Assembly: GCF_018881905.1 (NCBI RefSeq)
Contig: NZ_JACVPM010000002.1
Location: forward strand, 186,001 to 250,000
Reading direction: 5' to 3'
DNA from: Polynucleobacter sp. MG-27-Goln-C1
GTDB taxonomy: Bacteria; Pseudomonadota; Gammaproteobacteria; Burkholderiales; Burkholderiaceae
Length of the DNA stretch: 64,000 bases
Shown here: piece after piece, positions 32,748-41,544 of the stretch
Numbering within the stretch: the first letter of the stretch is position 1
Layout of the letters: each line of letters opens with the position of its first letter
Position numbers and translations under genes: made by a program
Notes under the pieces: model-generated
The model's input: the letters and a program-made list of their open reading frames with translations, nothing else
What the model was told of the DNA's origin: nothing
The model's database searches: none

Positions 32748-32778
32748 AAAACGCCCGGTCTTTTGAACCAGGCGTTTT
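32748..32778 (-). terminator. Intrinsic terminator of groES-groEL
   Basis: AAAACGCC/GGCGTTTT arms with an inner GGT/ACC extension around a short loop, 39 bp after the groEL stop. On the minus strand the stem is followed by GTTTTTTATT, a good T-run. It may also serve nothing on the plus strand, since no plus gene ends here. Confidence 0.85.
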
Positions 32779-32816
32779 AGTTTCTACAGCTTGATAGCTG
32801 AGGAAATATACGGCTA

Positions 32817-34484
<1,668 letters not shown>

Positions 34485-34495
34485 TTAAGTACTAA

Positions 34496-34786
34496 TTACT
34501 TCTGTACAACAGCCATGATGTCGTCTTCACGCATTACGAGTAACTCGTCAGCGCCGACTTTTACTGTTTGACCTGCATATTTGCCAAATAACACGCGATC
34601 GCCAACTTTGACGTCCGGTGCATTCAACTTGCCGCTGTCATCACGCTTGCCTGGGCCAACTGCTAATACTTCGCCTTGATCTGGCTTTTCAGCAGCAGCA
34701 TCCGGAATGATGATTCCAGAGGCAGTTTTTGATTCTTGATCTAAACGTTTAACGATAACGCGATCATGTAAAGGACGCAGATTCAT
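34496..34786 (-). CDS. groS: Co-chaperonin GroES (10 kDa)
   Basis: A 96-residue GroES with the N-terminal [15 protein letters not shown] signature, the mobile-loop [14 protein letters not shown] and the C-terminal [17 protein letters not shown]. It is the first gene of groESL. Regulation is visible upstream: a CIRCE operator and an overlapping sigma70/sigma32-like promoter about 110-165 bp before the start. Confidence 0.97.
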   Translation of the reverse strand: MNLRPLHDRVIVKRLDQESKTASGIIIPDAAAEKPDQGEVLAVGPGKRDDSGKLNAPDVKVGDRVLFGKYAGQTVKVGADELLVMREDDIMAVVQK

Positions 34787-34895
34787 TCCTTCTCCTATGT
34801 TAGTAAGTGTTAACTAATTAAAAAACTAATATAAATCAATGTGTTGCAATCTCTTAACACGAAGGCAACAAGCTTTTCAGCTGAATAAGCCTGTT

Positions 34896-34922
34896 TTAGC
34901 ACTCGCGTGTAGGGAGTGCTGA
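34896..34922. promoter_or_regulatory. CIRCE operator (HrcA site) of groESL
   Basis: On the plus strand TTAGCACTC, nine bases, GAGTGCTGA: the inverted repeat of the CIRCE consensus TTAGCACTC-N9-GAGTGCTAA with one mismatch in the last arm. It begins at the -10 box and covers the transcription start region, where HrcA would repress. hrcA itself is not in the window. Confidence 0.92.
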
Positions 34923-34952
34923 TTATATAGGTCTGATTCCAGGGATTTCAAG
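34922..34952 (-). promoter_or_regulatory. groES promoter, overlapping sigma70 and sigma32-like elements
   Basis: Reading the minus strand: TTGAAA (34951-34946), an 18-bp spacer, TATAAT (34927-34922). The same bases give a heat-shock type CTTGAAA (34952-34946), 14 bp, CCTATATA, which partly fits the sigma32 consensus. The -35 lies only 8 bp from the end of the insertion sequence. Confidence 0.75.
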
Positions 34953-34960
34953 GGCAAATT

Positions 34961-35003
34961 TGAACTGCTGTCAATTTAGGTCCACTACCAAAGAGAGTTT
35001 TTC
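34961..35003. repeat. Left terminal inverted repeat of the IS3-family element
   Basis: The repeat begins TGAACTGCTGTCAATTTAGG and matches the far end in inverse orientation with small gaps. Shared blocks are TGAACTG, TTTAG, CCACT and AGAGAG followed by T-runs. Confidence 0.8.
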
Positions 35004-35012
35004 TATAGTAAA

Positions 35013-35837
35013 TCATTGCAGCAACATGGGTTGATTTTGTATTATTTGGGGTACTTGGGTTTGGGGTGCTGGTGGTCTGTAACCTAAAGCGCTATGCGGC
35101 CTGACATGGTTGTAATGCTTAACCCACTCCCCCACGATGATCTGGGCTTCTTTTAAGCTATAGAAGATCTCCCCATCCAAAAGATTGTCTCTAAAGGTGC
35201 CGTTAAAGCTTTCACAAAAGCCATTCTCCCAAGGGCTGCCCGGTTCAATGTAGGCTGTCTTTACTCCAATGCCAGATAACCAACTACGCAGCTCTTTAGC
35301 AATAAATTCTGGGCCATTATCACTTCGGATGTGCTCGGGGATGCCGTGAGTAATCATGGCGTTGGCCAGTTGTTCAATCACTTGGATTGAGCCAATTCGT
35401 CTAGCGCAGTGGATCGTTAAACACTTTCTACTGAACTCATCAATCATGGTCAGCATCCGGATCTTGCCACCATAAGCGTCCCTGATAAAGACAAAGTCAT
35501 AACTCCAAACATGATTGGTATGAGTAGCTCGCAACCTCATACAGCTGCCATCGTTAAACCAGAGTCTGCCTCTAGGAGGTTGCTTTTGTGGGATCTTTAG
35601 GCCTTCTTGCCGCCAGATGCGAGCAACCTTGGCGGTAGTCGCTTGCCCCCAACCAGCGTTACGCATCATGCCCGCAATAAATCTATAACCGTAACGGCCA
35701 TAGGTGCTGGCCATGCGGATGACTTCGGCTCTAAGGGGCTCTTCGTCATCTCTAGGCAATGGCATATAGCGATACGCTGCTCTAGATAGCCCCACTAAAC
35801 TGCAGGCAGTCCGCTCAGAGATAGAATGCTGGTCCAT
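35013..35837 (-). CDS. IS3-family transposase OrfB (DDE integrase domain)
   Basis: A 274-residue frame from its first ATG, with HTH_21-like YGRYGYRFIAGMMR followed by the rve integrase core. The DDE triad is visible: Asp114 (WSYDFVF), Asp173 (RSDNGPEF) and Glu209 (NGFCESFNG), with the typical 35 residues between the last two. The frame stays open upstream through orfA's end, so the active product is probably the OrfAB fusion made by -1 frameshifting at 35879-35885. The C-terminus HSALGYRPPA is typical. Confidence 0.93.
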   Translation of the reverse strand: MDQHSISERTACSLVGLSRAAYRYMPLPRDDEEPLRAEVIRMASTYGRYGYRFIAGMMRNAGWGQATTAKVARIWRQEGLKIPQKQPPRGRLWFNDGSCMRLRATHTNHVWSYDFVFIRDAYGGKIRMLTMIDEFSRKCLTIHCARRIGSIQVIEQLANAMITHGIPEHIRSDNGPEFIAKELRSWLSGIGVKTAYIEPGSPWENGFCESFNGTFRDNLLDGEIFYSLKEAQIIVGEWVKHYNHVRPHSALGYRPPAPQTQVPQIIQNQPMLLQ

Positions 35838-35872
35838 GAGCAGCTGCGCTGCATTTTTACGCCTAGTAGGGC

Positions 35873-36154
35873 TTAGAAGTTTCCCTTAATGACTTCCTTA
35901 AGCATGACTTCTCGTAGCGATAAGTCCGCTACGAGCTTCTTGAGTCGGGTATTTTCCAGTTCTAGATCTTTGTACTTACGAGCTTGATCGACCTTCATGC
36001 CGCCATAAATCTTGCGCCAACGATAGTAGCTTTGCTCTACCGTTCCCACTTCTTTACAGGCCTGGGCTAGGGTTTTGCCGTTCGTTGTCAGGACATCGAT
36101 TTGACGCAATAAGGTGACGATTTGCTCGGGTTTAAGACGTTGGCCTTTTGCCAT
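35873..36154 (-). CDS. IS3-family OrfA (HTH and leucine-zipper protein)
   Basis: A 93-residue protein starting MAKGQRLKPEQIV. It has a helix-turn-helix (residues about 8-50, with LAQACKEVGTVEQSYYRWRK) and a heptad-leucine segment (LELENTRLKKLVADLSL) for multimerisation. The ATG at 36154 fits the family; the frame open to 36220 contains inverted-repeat sequence and is not likely translated. It overlaps the orfB frame, which is one register back (-1). Confidence 0.92.
   Translation of the reverse strand: MAKGQRLKPEQIVTLLRQIDVLTTNGKTLAQACKEVGTVEQSYYRWRKIYGGMKVDQARKYKDLELENTRLKKLVADLSLREVMLKEVIKGNF
35879..35885 (-). promoter_or_regulatory. Slippery heptamer for -1 translational frameshift
   Basis: On the minus strand the orfA frame reads AAG GGA AAC, containing G-GGA-AAC, an X-XXY-YYZ heptamer. 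It lies just before the orfA stop (TTC TAA). A -1 slip enters the orfB frame, which continues AAA CTT CTA AGC CCT without stop into MDQHS. This is the usual way IS3 elements make OrfAB. Confidence 0.75.
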
Positions 36155-36184
36155 ATTTAGCACTCCTTTAAGGTGAAGATTATC

Positions 36185-36229
36185 AAAAATCCTCTCTTCT
36201 GGAGTGGTACTAAAAATCAAGTCAGTTCA
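36185..36229. repeat. Right terminal inverted repeat of the IS3-family element
   Basis: Read inwards on the minus strand from 36229 it begins TGAACTGACTTGATTTTTAG and pairs with the repeat at 34961-35003. It supplies the stop codon that ends the truncated ATPase frame. Confidence 0.8.
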
Positions 36230-37178
36230 CCTTAGATCTTGTGAAATCAAGCCCTTCACCAATATCATCAATTACAATCATTGGGCAGTCACCTGGCTTT
36301 AAAGATCTCCCCAACATGAGTGATTGTGCCCACAAAATATTTGCGTTAATTTGAATTGCTAATGCAAGAACACGAAACATGCCCTGAGACATTTCACCTT
36401 GAGTGGTAAAACAATTAAGCTCCACTTCTTTTACTGCTAACTGAGTAGGTGGCAGCCCAATAACAATTCCAGTAGGAATAACAGTCAAAACAATATCGCT
36501 GCAGTTATAGCCGACAGCCGATAAGTCAGACAAGATCAATTGCCTATATTCATCACCAAATCGTTCTAGAGTTTTTTTAAAAACATGTGCTGGATTATCT
36601 GAGAAATTACTCATAGAGAATCTATCGGTAGTTACATAGGGATTCTCATAAGCCGTAACGTTATTCCTTCCAAAATCTGACCCAAATCTATATACGCATA
36701 AACTAGATCCCCATTTAAATAGTTGGTCAAAATATGGATGTTGAATTTCATCTCTTCTTACAACGGCCATTAATTGATCTTCGGGAACCTTGTATTTAAC
36801 TTTTTCAGTGTTCTTCCTATTTAATACAAAGCCACTACCATCCCTGGCCCTACTCATTATTTGAGTTTTCCCAACTCTGAATTGCTCACGAACAATTAGT
36901 TGATCTTTGACCTCTAGCTCATAGAGCTGCAATTCTTTTGCTTCGCCCTTCATTCTCTCGAACTCCACCACCCAAGAACCGCTGTTATATCTTGGAAGCA
37001 GCTTTCCGGAAACCAATTGGGATAGGTTGCCGATTAGATTAACTAAACGAGATTTTCCGCTTGAATTCTTTCCAACAATCAAATTAATTTGACCCAACTC
37101 CAGATCATCAATCTGCCATGTTTGAGATCCTGCCGGACCAAGAGCCCTCTCTTGATAGGATATTTTTTTTAAAAACAT
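36222..37178 (-). pseudogene. AAA-type ATP-binding protein, 3' end removed by the IS
   Basis: A 318-residue frame, of which only the part upstream of 36230 is original gene. Walker A is V-G-K-N-S-S-G-K-S (Gly36-Ser43). Walker B is PMIVIDDIGEGLDF near the end. Seven codons after that the frame enters the IS repeat and stops (S-K-V-N-stop). The segment that should follow Walker B, with the switch/H-loop and any effector domain, is missing. It resembles the SMC/ABC-like AAA_15/21 ATPases found alone or in defence and toxin operons, but I cannot name the family. It is AT-rich compared with the core genes around it, suggesting acquisition. Confidence 0.75.
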
Positions 37179-37608
37179 ATATATATTAGGTCTGACTTAT
37201 GTGGGTTTTATGGTCAAAACTATAACTGGAACGCCGTTCCCAGTCTATATCAATATAGGGCGGTTCCAGTGCACTTATGGTGCAGCATTCTTTCAATTTA
37301 TTAGCTGTATATACGCCCAACTATTCAAAAAAATATGAATTAAGGATTCAATTTTTGAGGTCGCACGGCAAAATCTCAATTTAAGCTTCAGAAAATCAAC
37401 AAACTCCCAAGTTAGACTGCGAAAAGCCTCCAAATTAGCATTTCGGTACTCTTCCTAAGTCATTGAATTTAATAGAATCTACAGTACCAACTTAAATTGC
37501 GAACGATAGCAGGCAAGTAGGTAGATTCCTACACATAAATAAGCCTTAAGCCCTTACCGCTCCAATCCGTCCTGCCTAGACTGGCTATTCAATGATTGGA
37601 GAATGCTG
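37179..37608. other. 430-bp gene-free region with clustered small palindromes
   Basis: No convincing coding frame. It contains GGAAC-GCC-GTTCC (37228-37240, inside ACTGGAAC/GTTCCCAGT), the palindrome CTATAT-CA-ATATAG (37245-37258), a further GTTCCAGT (37263-37270), and GTAGG-TAGATT-CCTAC (37517-37532). These could be operators for the sensor operon or remnants of a mobile junction. AT content is higher than in flanking core genes. Confidence 0.5.
37225..37270. promoter_or_regulatory. Inverted and direct repeat cluster (ACTGGAAC / GTTCC-AGT)
   Basis: One half-site ACTGGAAC (37225-37232) faces GTTCCCAGT (37236-37244) across three bases. A third, GTTCCAGT, follows at 37263-37270. Three copies of one half-site within 46 bp, with a 14-bp palindrome in between, look like a protein-binding cluster. 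No binding protein is known. Confidence 0.35.
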
Positions 37609-38436
37609 ATGAGCCCGAAATCCCGGCTGTACACGCTTGTAAAGGCTTGGAAGAACAAACCCTTCCAAGAAGTGCGCGATGCCTGCGGCCAGCCTTGGCT
37701 TGGTCTTAGCGGCGAAGCGCTCGAAGAACACCAATCCTGGTCCCAGCGACAAGCGATTAGTAACGAACCCATCTTTAATAGCCAAGGAACTAAGCTGACG
37801 AGCTCTTTATTTAGACCATTACTGACTGCTTCCGACACCCAGATCCTCAGACTATTCATGGAGGGTTTGGACGCTGTTACGTATTGGTACCGTAGCGGTC
37901 GCTTCATTCCAGGCATCCTGCCCATGCCAGCGCAACACTTGGCATCCAGCAACTTCATAGATGCTTTAAGCGACCTGATTCTGAACTCGAGACTCCCTGT
38001 CGGCCTCGTGAGCTTGGGAGTGCACAAACTTAATGAGGCTGACTCCATGGATTCGTGCATGGAAGGCTTATTGCGCATGCGCCGCCTTGGGGTCTTAATT
38101 CATGCTATCGATTTTTGTGGGACCAACTCACAAATTCAATGGATTGAACAAATGGAACCAGAAGGAATTCATATTGAGATGGGGCAATTTCGAGCCGATG
38201 GCTTACCAAGCGAAATGATTTCTCTTGGCCAGAAATTTCATTCTGAAATCTATGCCAGCAACATCACACTGGTGAAGGATTTAGAAAATGTCATGGCAAT
38301 CGGAGCACACCACAGCTATGGCGGACTGATGATGCCGCCAGTAAGCCGACATCAAATGCTACACATCAGCGATAGCCGTATCGCTAAGGCCATTTTTTCG
38401 CTGCACCCTCATAAAAACCTAAACGGAGACAAGTAA
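37609..38436 (+). CDS. Degenerate EAL-domain protein, putative signalling partner of the downstream two-component system
   Basis: A 275-residue protein whose last two thirds align by eye with EAL domains. LDAVTYWYRSGRFIPGILP (residues 87-105) sits where EALLRW..G.I.P belongs, AIDFCGTNSQ (166-175) where the DDFGTGYS block belongs, GIHIEMG (186-192) where LKID belongs, and GAHHSYGGLMMPP (232-244) where the G..QG..F..P end belongs. The E-A-L triplet, the second Asp of DDFG and the K-I-D lysine are all changed, so c-di-GMP hydrolysis is unlikely. I prefer the ATG at 37609 (spacing 7 from GGAGA) to that at 37603. It is coupled to the response regulator gene (TAATG). Confidence 0.6.
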   Translation: MSPKSRLYTLVKAWKNKPFQEVRDACGQPWLGLSGEALEEHQSWSQRQAISNEPIFNSQGTKLTSSLFRPLLTASDTQILRLFMEGLDAVTYWYRSGRFIPGILPMPAQHLASSNFIDALSDLILNSRLPVGLVSLGVHKLNEADSMDSCMEGLLRMRRLGVLIHAIDFCGTNSQIQWIEQMEPEGIHIEMGQFRADGLPSEMISLGQKFHSEIYASNITLVKDLENVMAIGAHHSYGGLMMPPVSRHQMLHISDSRIAKAIFSLHPHKNLNGDK

Positions 38437-39059
38437 TGAGAAAACGCGTGATGTTGGTAGATGACCATCCAGCTATGCTGATGGCATTAAAAAGTATGTT
38501 GCAGGATCAATTGCTTTTTGAGATAGCGGGACAGGCTCAGCATGGTGAGGAGTGTCTACGCTCAATCAAAGAAGTTAATCCGAATATGGTGATTCTGGAT
38601 TTAGATATGCCCAAGACGGACGGCTTTGATGTCATCCGCCGGATTGGCTTGATGCATCCAGAAGTTCGCATTTTGGTGTTATCTAGCCTAGATGAAGCAG
38701 TCTATGGAGGAAGAGTGCGATCCCTAGGTGCGCATGGCTTTGTCAATAAGACAGCTGGGGCTGATGTTATTTTGGCTGCATGCGTTGCTATCTCACAGGG
38801 ATATACCTTCTTTACACATGGGAAGAACGGCAATACCTCCTTAAGCGATAACGATAAGTTGGCATTGATATCTGATCGCGAGCTACAGGTCATGAAGTAT
38901 CTCGGCAAAGGTAATACCAACCAGCAGATATCGGACTTACTGCACATTAGTAATAAGACGGTGGCAACCTACAAGACCAGAGTCTTTGACAAACTAGGCA
39001 TTAACAATATTGCTGACTTAATCTTGTTCTGCCGCATGAACAACATCATCGAAAGCTAA
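38436..39059 (+). CDS. Response regulator, NarL/FixJ (LuxR) type, BvgA-like
   Basis: A 207-residue regulator: receiver domain residues 1-120 with acidic Asp10 and Asp11 (VDDHPA), phosphoacceptor Asp55 in VILDLDMPKTDG, and Lys near 105 (FVNKTAG). A LuxR-type HTH occupies about residues 142-203 (LISDRELQVMKYLGKGNTNQQISDLLHISNKTVATYKTRVFDKLG). It probably activates target promoters when phosphorylated by the adjacent hybrid kinase. Its start overlaps the stop of the EAL-like gene, and the kinase starts 7 bp after it. BvgA/EvgA-type regulators have the same size and layout. Confidence 0.88.
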   Translation: MRKRVMLVDDHPAMLMALKSMLQDQLLFEIAGQAQHGEECLRSIKEVNPNMVILDLDMPKTDGFDVIRRIGLMHPEVRILVLSSLDEAVYGGRVRSLGAHGFVNKTAGADVILAACVAISQGYTFFTHGKNGNTSLSDNDKLALISDRELQVMKYLGKGNTNQQISDLLHISNKTVATYKTRVFDKLGINNIADLILFCRMNNIIES

Positions 39060-39066
39060 AGTCGGT

Positions 39067-41496
39067 ATGCATCGATTCATCTTGAAAAAAGTATTTTCTC
39101 TCTGCTGTATCTATGGAGGTCTAGTGCATGCCGGGCCTTTTAGTACAGCAGAGCAATTATGGATCGATGCCCATCCAATCGTACGATTTAGTATTCACGA
39201 AAAATATGCACCTTATCTTGCCGAATCCAATCAGCGTGAAAGTGCAGGGCCATTTAAAGCGCTATTGTCAAAAATTGAAGAATGTACTCGACAGCAATAT
39301 GTGCCGGTATGGAGAAAATCAGACCCGGAAGGTTTGAAGCAGCTCAGCAAAGGCGAGGTAGATTTCATCATTGATCCACCAAGCATTGATGATCACGTAT
39401 TGCAATTCGGCTCCCTATCAGAAGCGATCTTCTGGGGACATGATGCCGTTGTCACTAAAACATCAAACAAGCTAGAAGCGCCCAATCTAAAGGTCGCCTA
39501 CTTTGATCGAGGCTTTGAGCACGCACCCTCTGGTATTGATGGCCGCAGTCAAAACAAAGAAATACTGTCTCCTAAAGACTTAATTCAATCACTCATTCAA
39601 AGCGATATCGAGGCTATAGTTATGCCCATTCGCTTAGCGCGTCAACTAATACAAGAAACCCGAAATTCTGATTTAAAAGTAGATGGCCTATACAACCGGG
39701 ATCCCTTCGCATATCGCTGGTTAATATCTGATCAAGATGCTCCCTTACATGACGTATTGAGTCACTTTCTCGATGACTTAGACCCGATTGCATCACGCCA
39801 ACTCTTTTCATTAGGAAGCGAATCGGGGCCAAGATCAACCATGCTGCCCTGGCTAGGCGCCCTACTATTCTTCATTGTTGGTGGGGCGATGTTTTACCAA
39901 CTCCAAAGAAAATATTTTCATCAGAAGCAAGCTACCGTTGAATTACTGCGCTCTAAGGAGTTGGCTGAAAAAGCAAATGCAGCTAAGTCTGCTTTTCTGG
40001 CAACCATGAGCCACGAAATTCGTACGCCGATGAATGCCATTCTCGGAGTGCAAGAACTTCTCCTCGGCAGTGCGCAGTTTCCCAAAAAAGATAAGTCACT
40101 ATTGAAGAGTGCTCAAGCGTCGGCTGAATCTCTTTTGGGCATGCTCAATCAAGTATTGGATATTTCTAAGATTGAAGCTGGCAAGCTCACTCTCAATCTA
40201 GAACCTTGCAATCCACATCAATTAATTATGGATATTCATGCGGCGTTTTCAACGGTAGCCAAGAAACAGGGGCTAATACTCCACACTTCGATTGATCCCA
40301 GAATCGCTGAAGTCCTCATGGTTGATTCTCTACGCCTGCGCCAAATTCTTCAGAATTTACTCAGCAATGCAATTAAATTTACCGCTGAGGGTGAGGTGTA
40401 CTTTTCTATTACCGTACTTGCTGATGATCATGCGGGCCAACTACTTGAGTTCAGAGTGATTGATACCGGGGTAGGCATGGGCAGCGAGCAAATTAAATTG
40501 GCTCTGCAGGCCTTTGAGCAACTGCCTGCCACTCAAGAGTCATATTTATCGGAGCAAGAGAGAGGTACAGGCCTTGGACTGACCATCACCAATCATCTGG
40601 TGAACTCTATGAACAGCCATCTCTACTTTGAGAGTGCTCCAGGCTTTGGAAGCAATGTCCATTTTGCAGTAGCCTTTCCAAGAACCAGTGTTGCCGCCCC
40701 ACAGGCTGCTGGCTTTGACTCGTTTGGACCATCATCCAAGAGCTTGGTCTCAAAAAGCCCGGGCCGAAAAAATTGGAGTATTCATGCCTTAGTAGTTGAA
40801 GATCATCCAGCGAGCCGCCAAATACTGTCCCTGCAATTAGAAGCGCTCGGCATCAATACTTGCGTTTGTGAGAATGCCACCGTTGCACTGGAATTATTGA
40901 AAGATCATCATTTTGATCTCATGCTCACAGATCAATCCATGCCTGGCATGCAAGGTTCTGAATTAGCAAAACAAATCCGATCCCTAGGCAACCGTGAATT
41001 GATCATCATTGGCGTCACAGCAGACATTTATGCACTAGACTCGCGCCATCAATTTTTATCATCCGGCATGAATGGTGTACTCATCAAACCACTCAGCTTA
41101 AGCGCCCTTGAGAATGAACTCATGCGCTACTTTGAATCTAGTCAAGACCGCATCAACACTGATGAGGTTTATTCGTTTGATGCTTTTTCTAGTCTCATCA
41201 AAGACAATCCCCACCAAATCATTGTGATTTTGGAGGAGATTGAAAAGGTGCATCTAGATACCCTGGATCAATTAGCCTCCGACAATAATCAAACCCCAAT
41301 TGATGAGGAGCAATTTCAAAGTCTGGTTCATAAAGTCAAGGGTGGGGCACAGCTATTGCAGGCTAATGCATTTATCCATGCCTGTGAATCACTTGAGGTT
41401 GCCGGGCCACTCTCAGAGCGCATTGAACGATTCATCATCCTTCTTGAAGAACAAAACCAAATTATTGAGGCTTACAGGAAAAGGCAGCAGCGGTAA
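39067..41496 (+). CDS. BvgS-like hybrid sensor histidine kinase with periplasmic Venus-flytrap domain
   Basis: An 809-residue sensor. Order: signal sequence (about 1-22); one SBP_bac_3-type periplasmic domain (about 28-250, beginning LWIDAHPIVRFSIHEKYAPY); TM helix (about 259-280); short linker; HisKA with His316 (ATMSHEIRTPMN); HATPase_c (N box NLLSNAIKFT, GVGMG, GTGLGL); receiver domain with Asp622 (LTDQSMPGMQG); C-terminal HPt with His755 (HKVKGG). This His-Asp-His chain would end on the response regulator encoded just upstream. Bordetella BvgS has two flytrap domains and a PAS domain; here one flytrap and no clear PAS are seen. The ligand is unknown. Confidence 0.9.
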   Translation: MHRFILKKVFSLCCIYGGLVHAGPFSTAEQLWIDAHPIVRFSIHEKYAPYLAESNQRESAGPFKALLSKIEECTRQQYVPVWRKSDPEGLKQLSKGEVDFIIDPPSIDDHVLQFGSLSEAIFWGHDAVVTKTSNKLEAPNLKVAYFDRGFEHAPSGIDGRSQNKEILSPKDLIQSLIQSDIEAIVMPIRLARQLIQETRNSDLKVDGLYNRDPFAYRWLISDQDAPLHDVLSHFLDDLDPIASRQLFSLGSESGPRSTMLPWLGALLFFIVGGAMFYQLQRKYFHQKQATVELLRSKELAEKANAAKSAFLATMSHEIRTPMNAILGVQELLLGSAQFPKKDKSLLKSAQASAESLLGMLNQVLDISKIEAGKLTLNLEPCNPHQLIMDIHAAFSTVAKKQGLILHTSIDPRIAEVLMVDSLRLRQILQNLLSNAIKFTAEGEVYFSITVLADDHAGQLLEFRVIDTGVGMGSEQIKLALQAFEQLPATQESYLSEQERGTGLGLTITNHLVNSMNSHLYFESAPGFGSNVHFAVAFPRTSVAAPQAAGFDSFGPSSKSLVSKSPGRKNWSIHALVVEDHPASRQILSLQLEALGINTCVCENATVALELLKDHHFDLMLTDQSMPGMQGSELAKQIRSLGNRELIIIGVTADIYALDSRHQFLSSGMNGVLIKPLSLSALENELMRYFESSQDRINTDEVYSFDAFSSLIKDNPHQIIVILEEIEKVHLDTLDQLASDNNQTPIDEEQFQSLVHKVKGGAQLLQANAFIHACESLEVAGPLSERIERFIILLEEQNQIIEAYRKRQQR

Positions 41497-41509
41497 TTTA
41501 GGGCAGTCA

Positions 41510-41526
41510 TAGGGCAAGGAGCCCTA
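41510..41526 (+). other. Small hairpin between sensor kinase and dacB
   Basis: TAGGGC-AAGGA-GCCCTA, a 6-bp stem with no T-run, between the kinase stop and the dacB start. It could be a weak attenuator or have no role. dacB has no clear ribosome-binding site at the usual distance. Confidence 0.3.
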
Positions 41527-41544
41527 AGGTTTATCCTATGGGGA

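Larger units (their letters stand above)
34961..36229 (-). mobile_element. IS3-family insertion sequence (IS407-like group), complete
   Basis: A 1269-bp element with imperfect terminal inverted repeats of about 43-45 bp, starting TGAACTG at both ends, and two overlapping reading frames orfA and orfB. Both frames look intact. No target-site duplication is seen: the four bases outside are AATT on the left and CCTT on the right. Its left end is beside the groES promoter and its right end lies within a truncated ATPase gene. Group assignment rests on protein similarity remembered from the IS407 type. Confidence 0.88.

Noticed and set aside
34955..36235. Target-site duplication for the IS
   Set aside because: The three to five bases outside the two ends were compared in both plausible boundary settings; none match.
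37554..38078. 174-codon minus-strand frame opposite the EAL-like gene
   Set aside because: Serine-, leucine- and arginine-rich product with no motif. The plus-strand gene has a ribosome-binding site, coupling to the next gene and a recognisable domain pattern.
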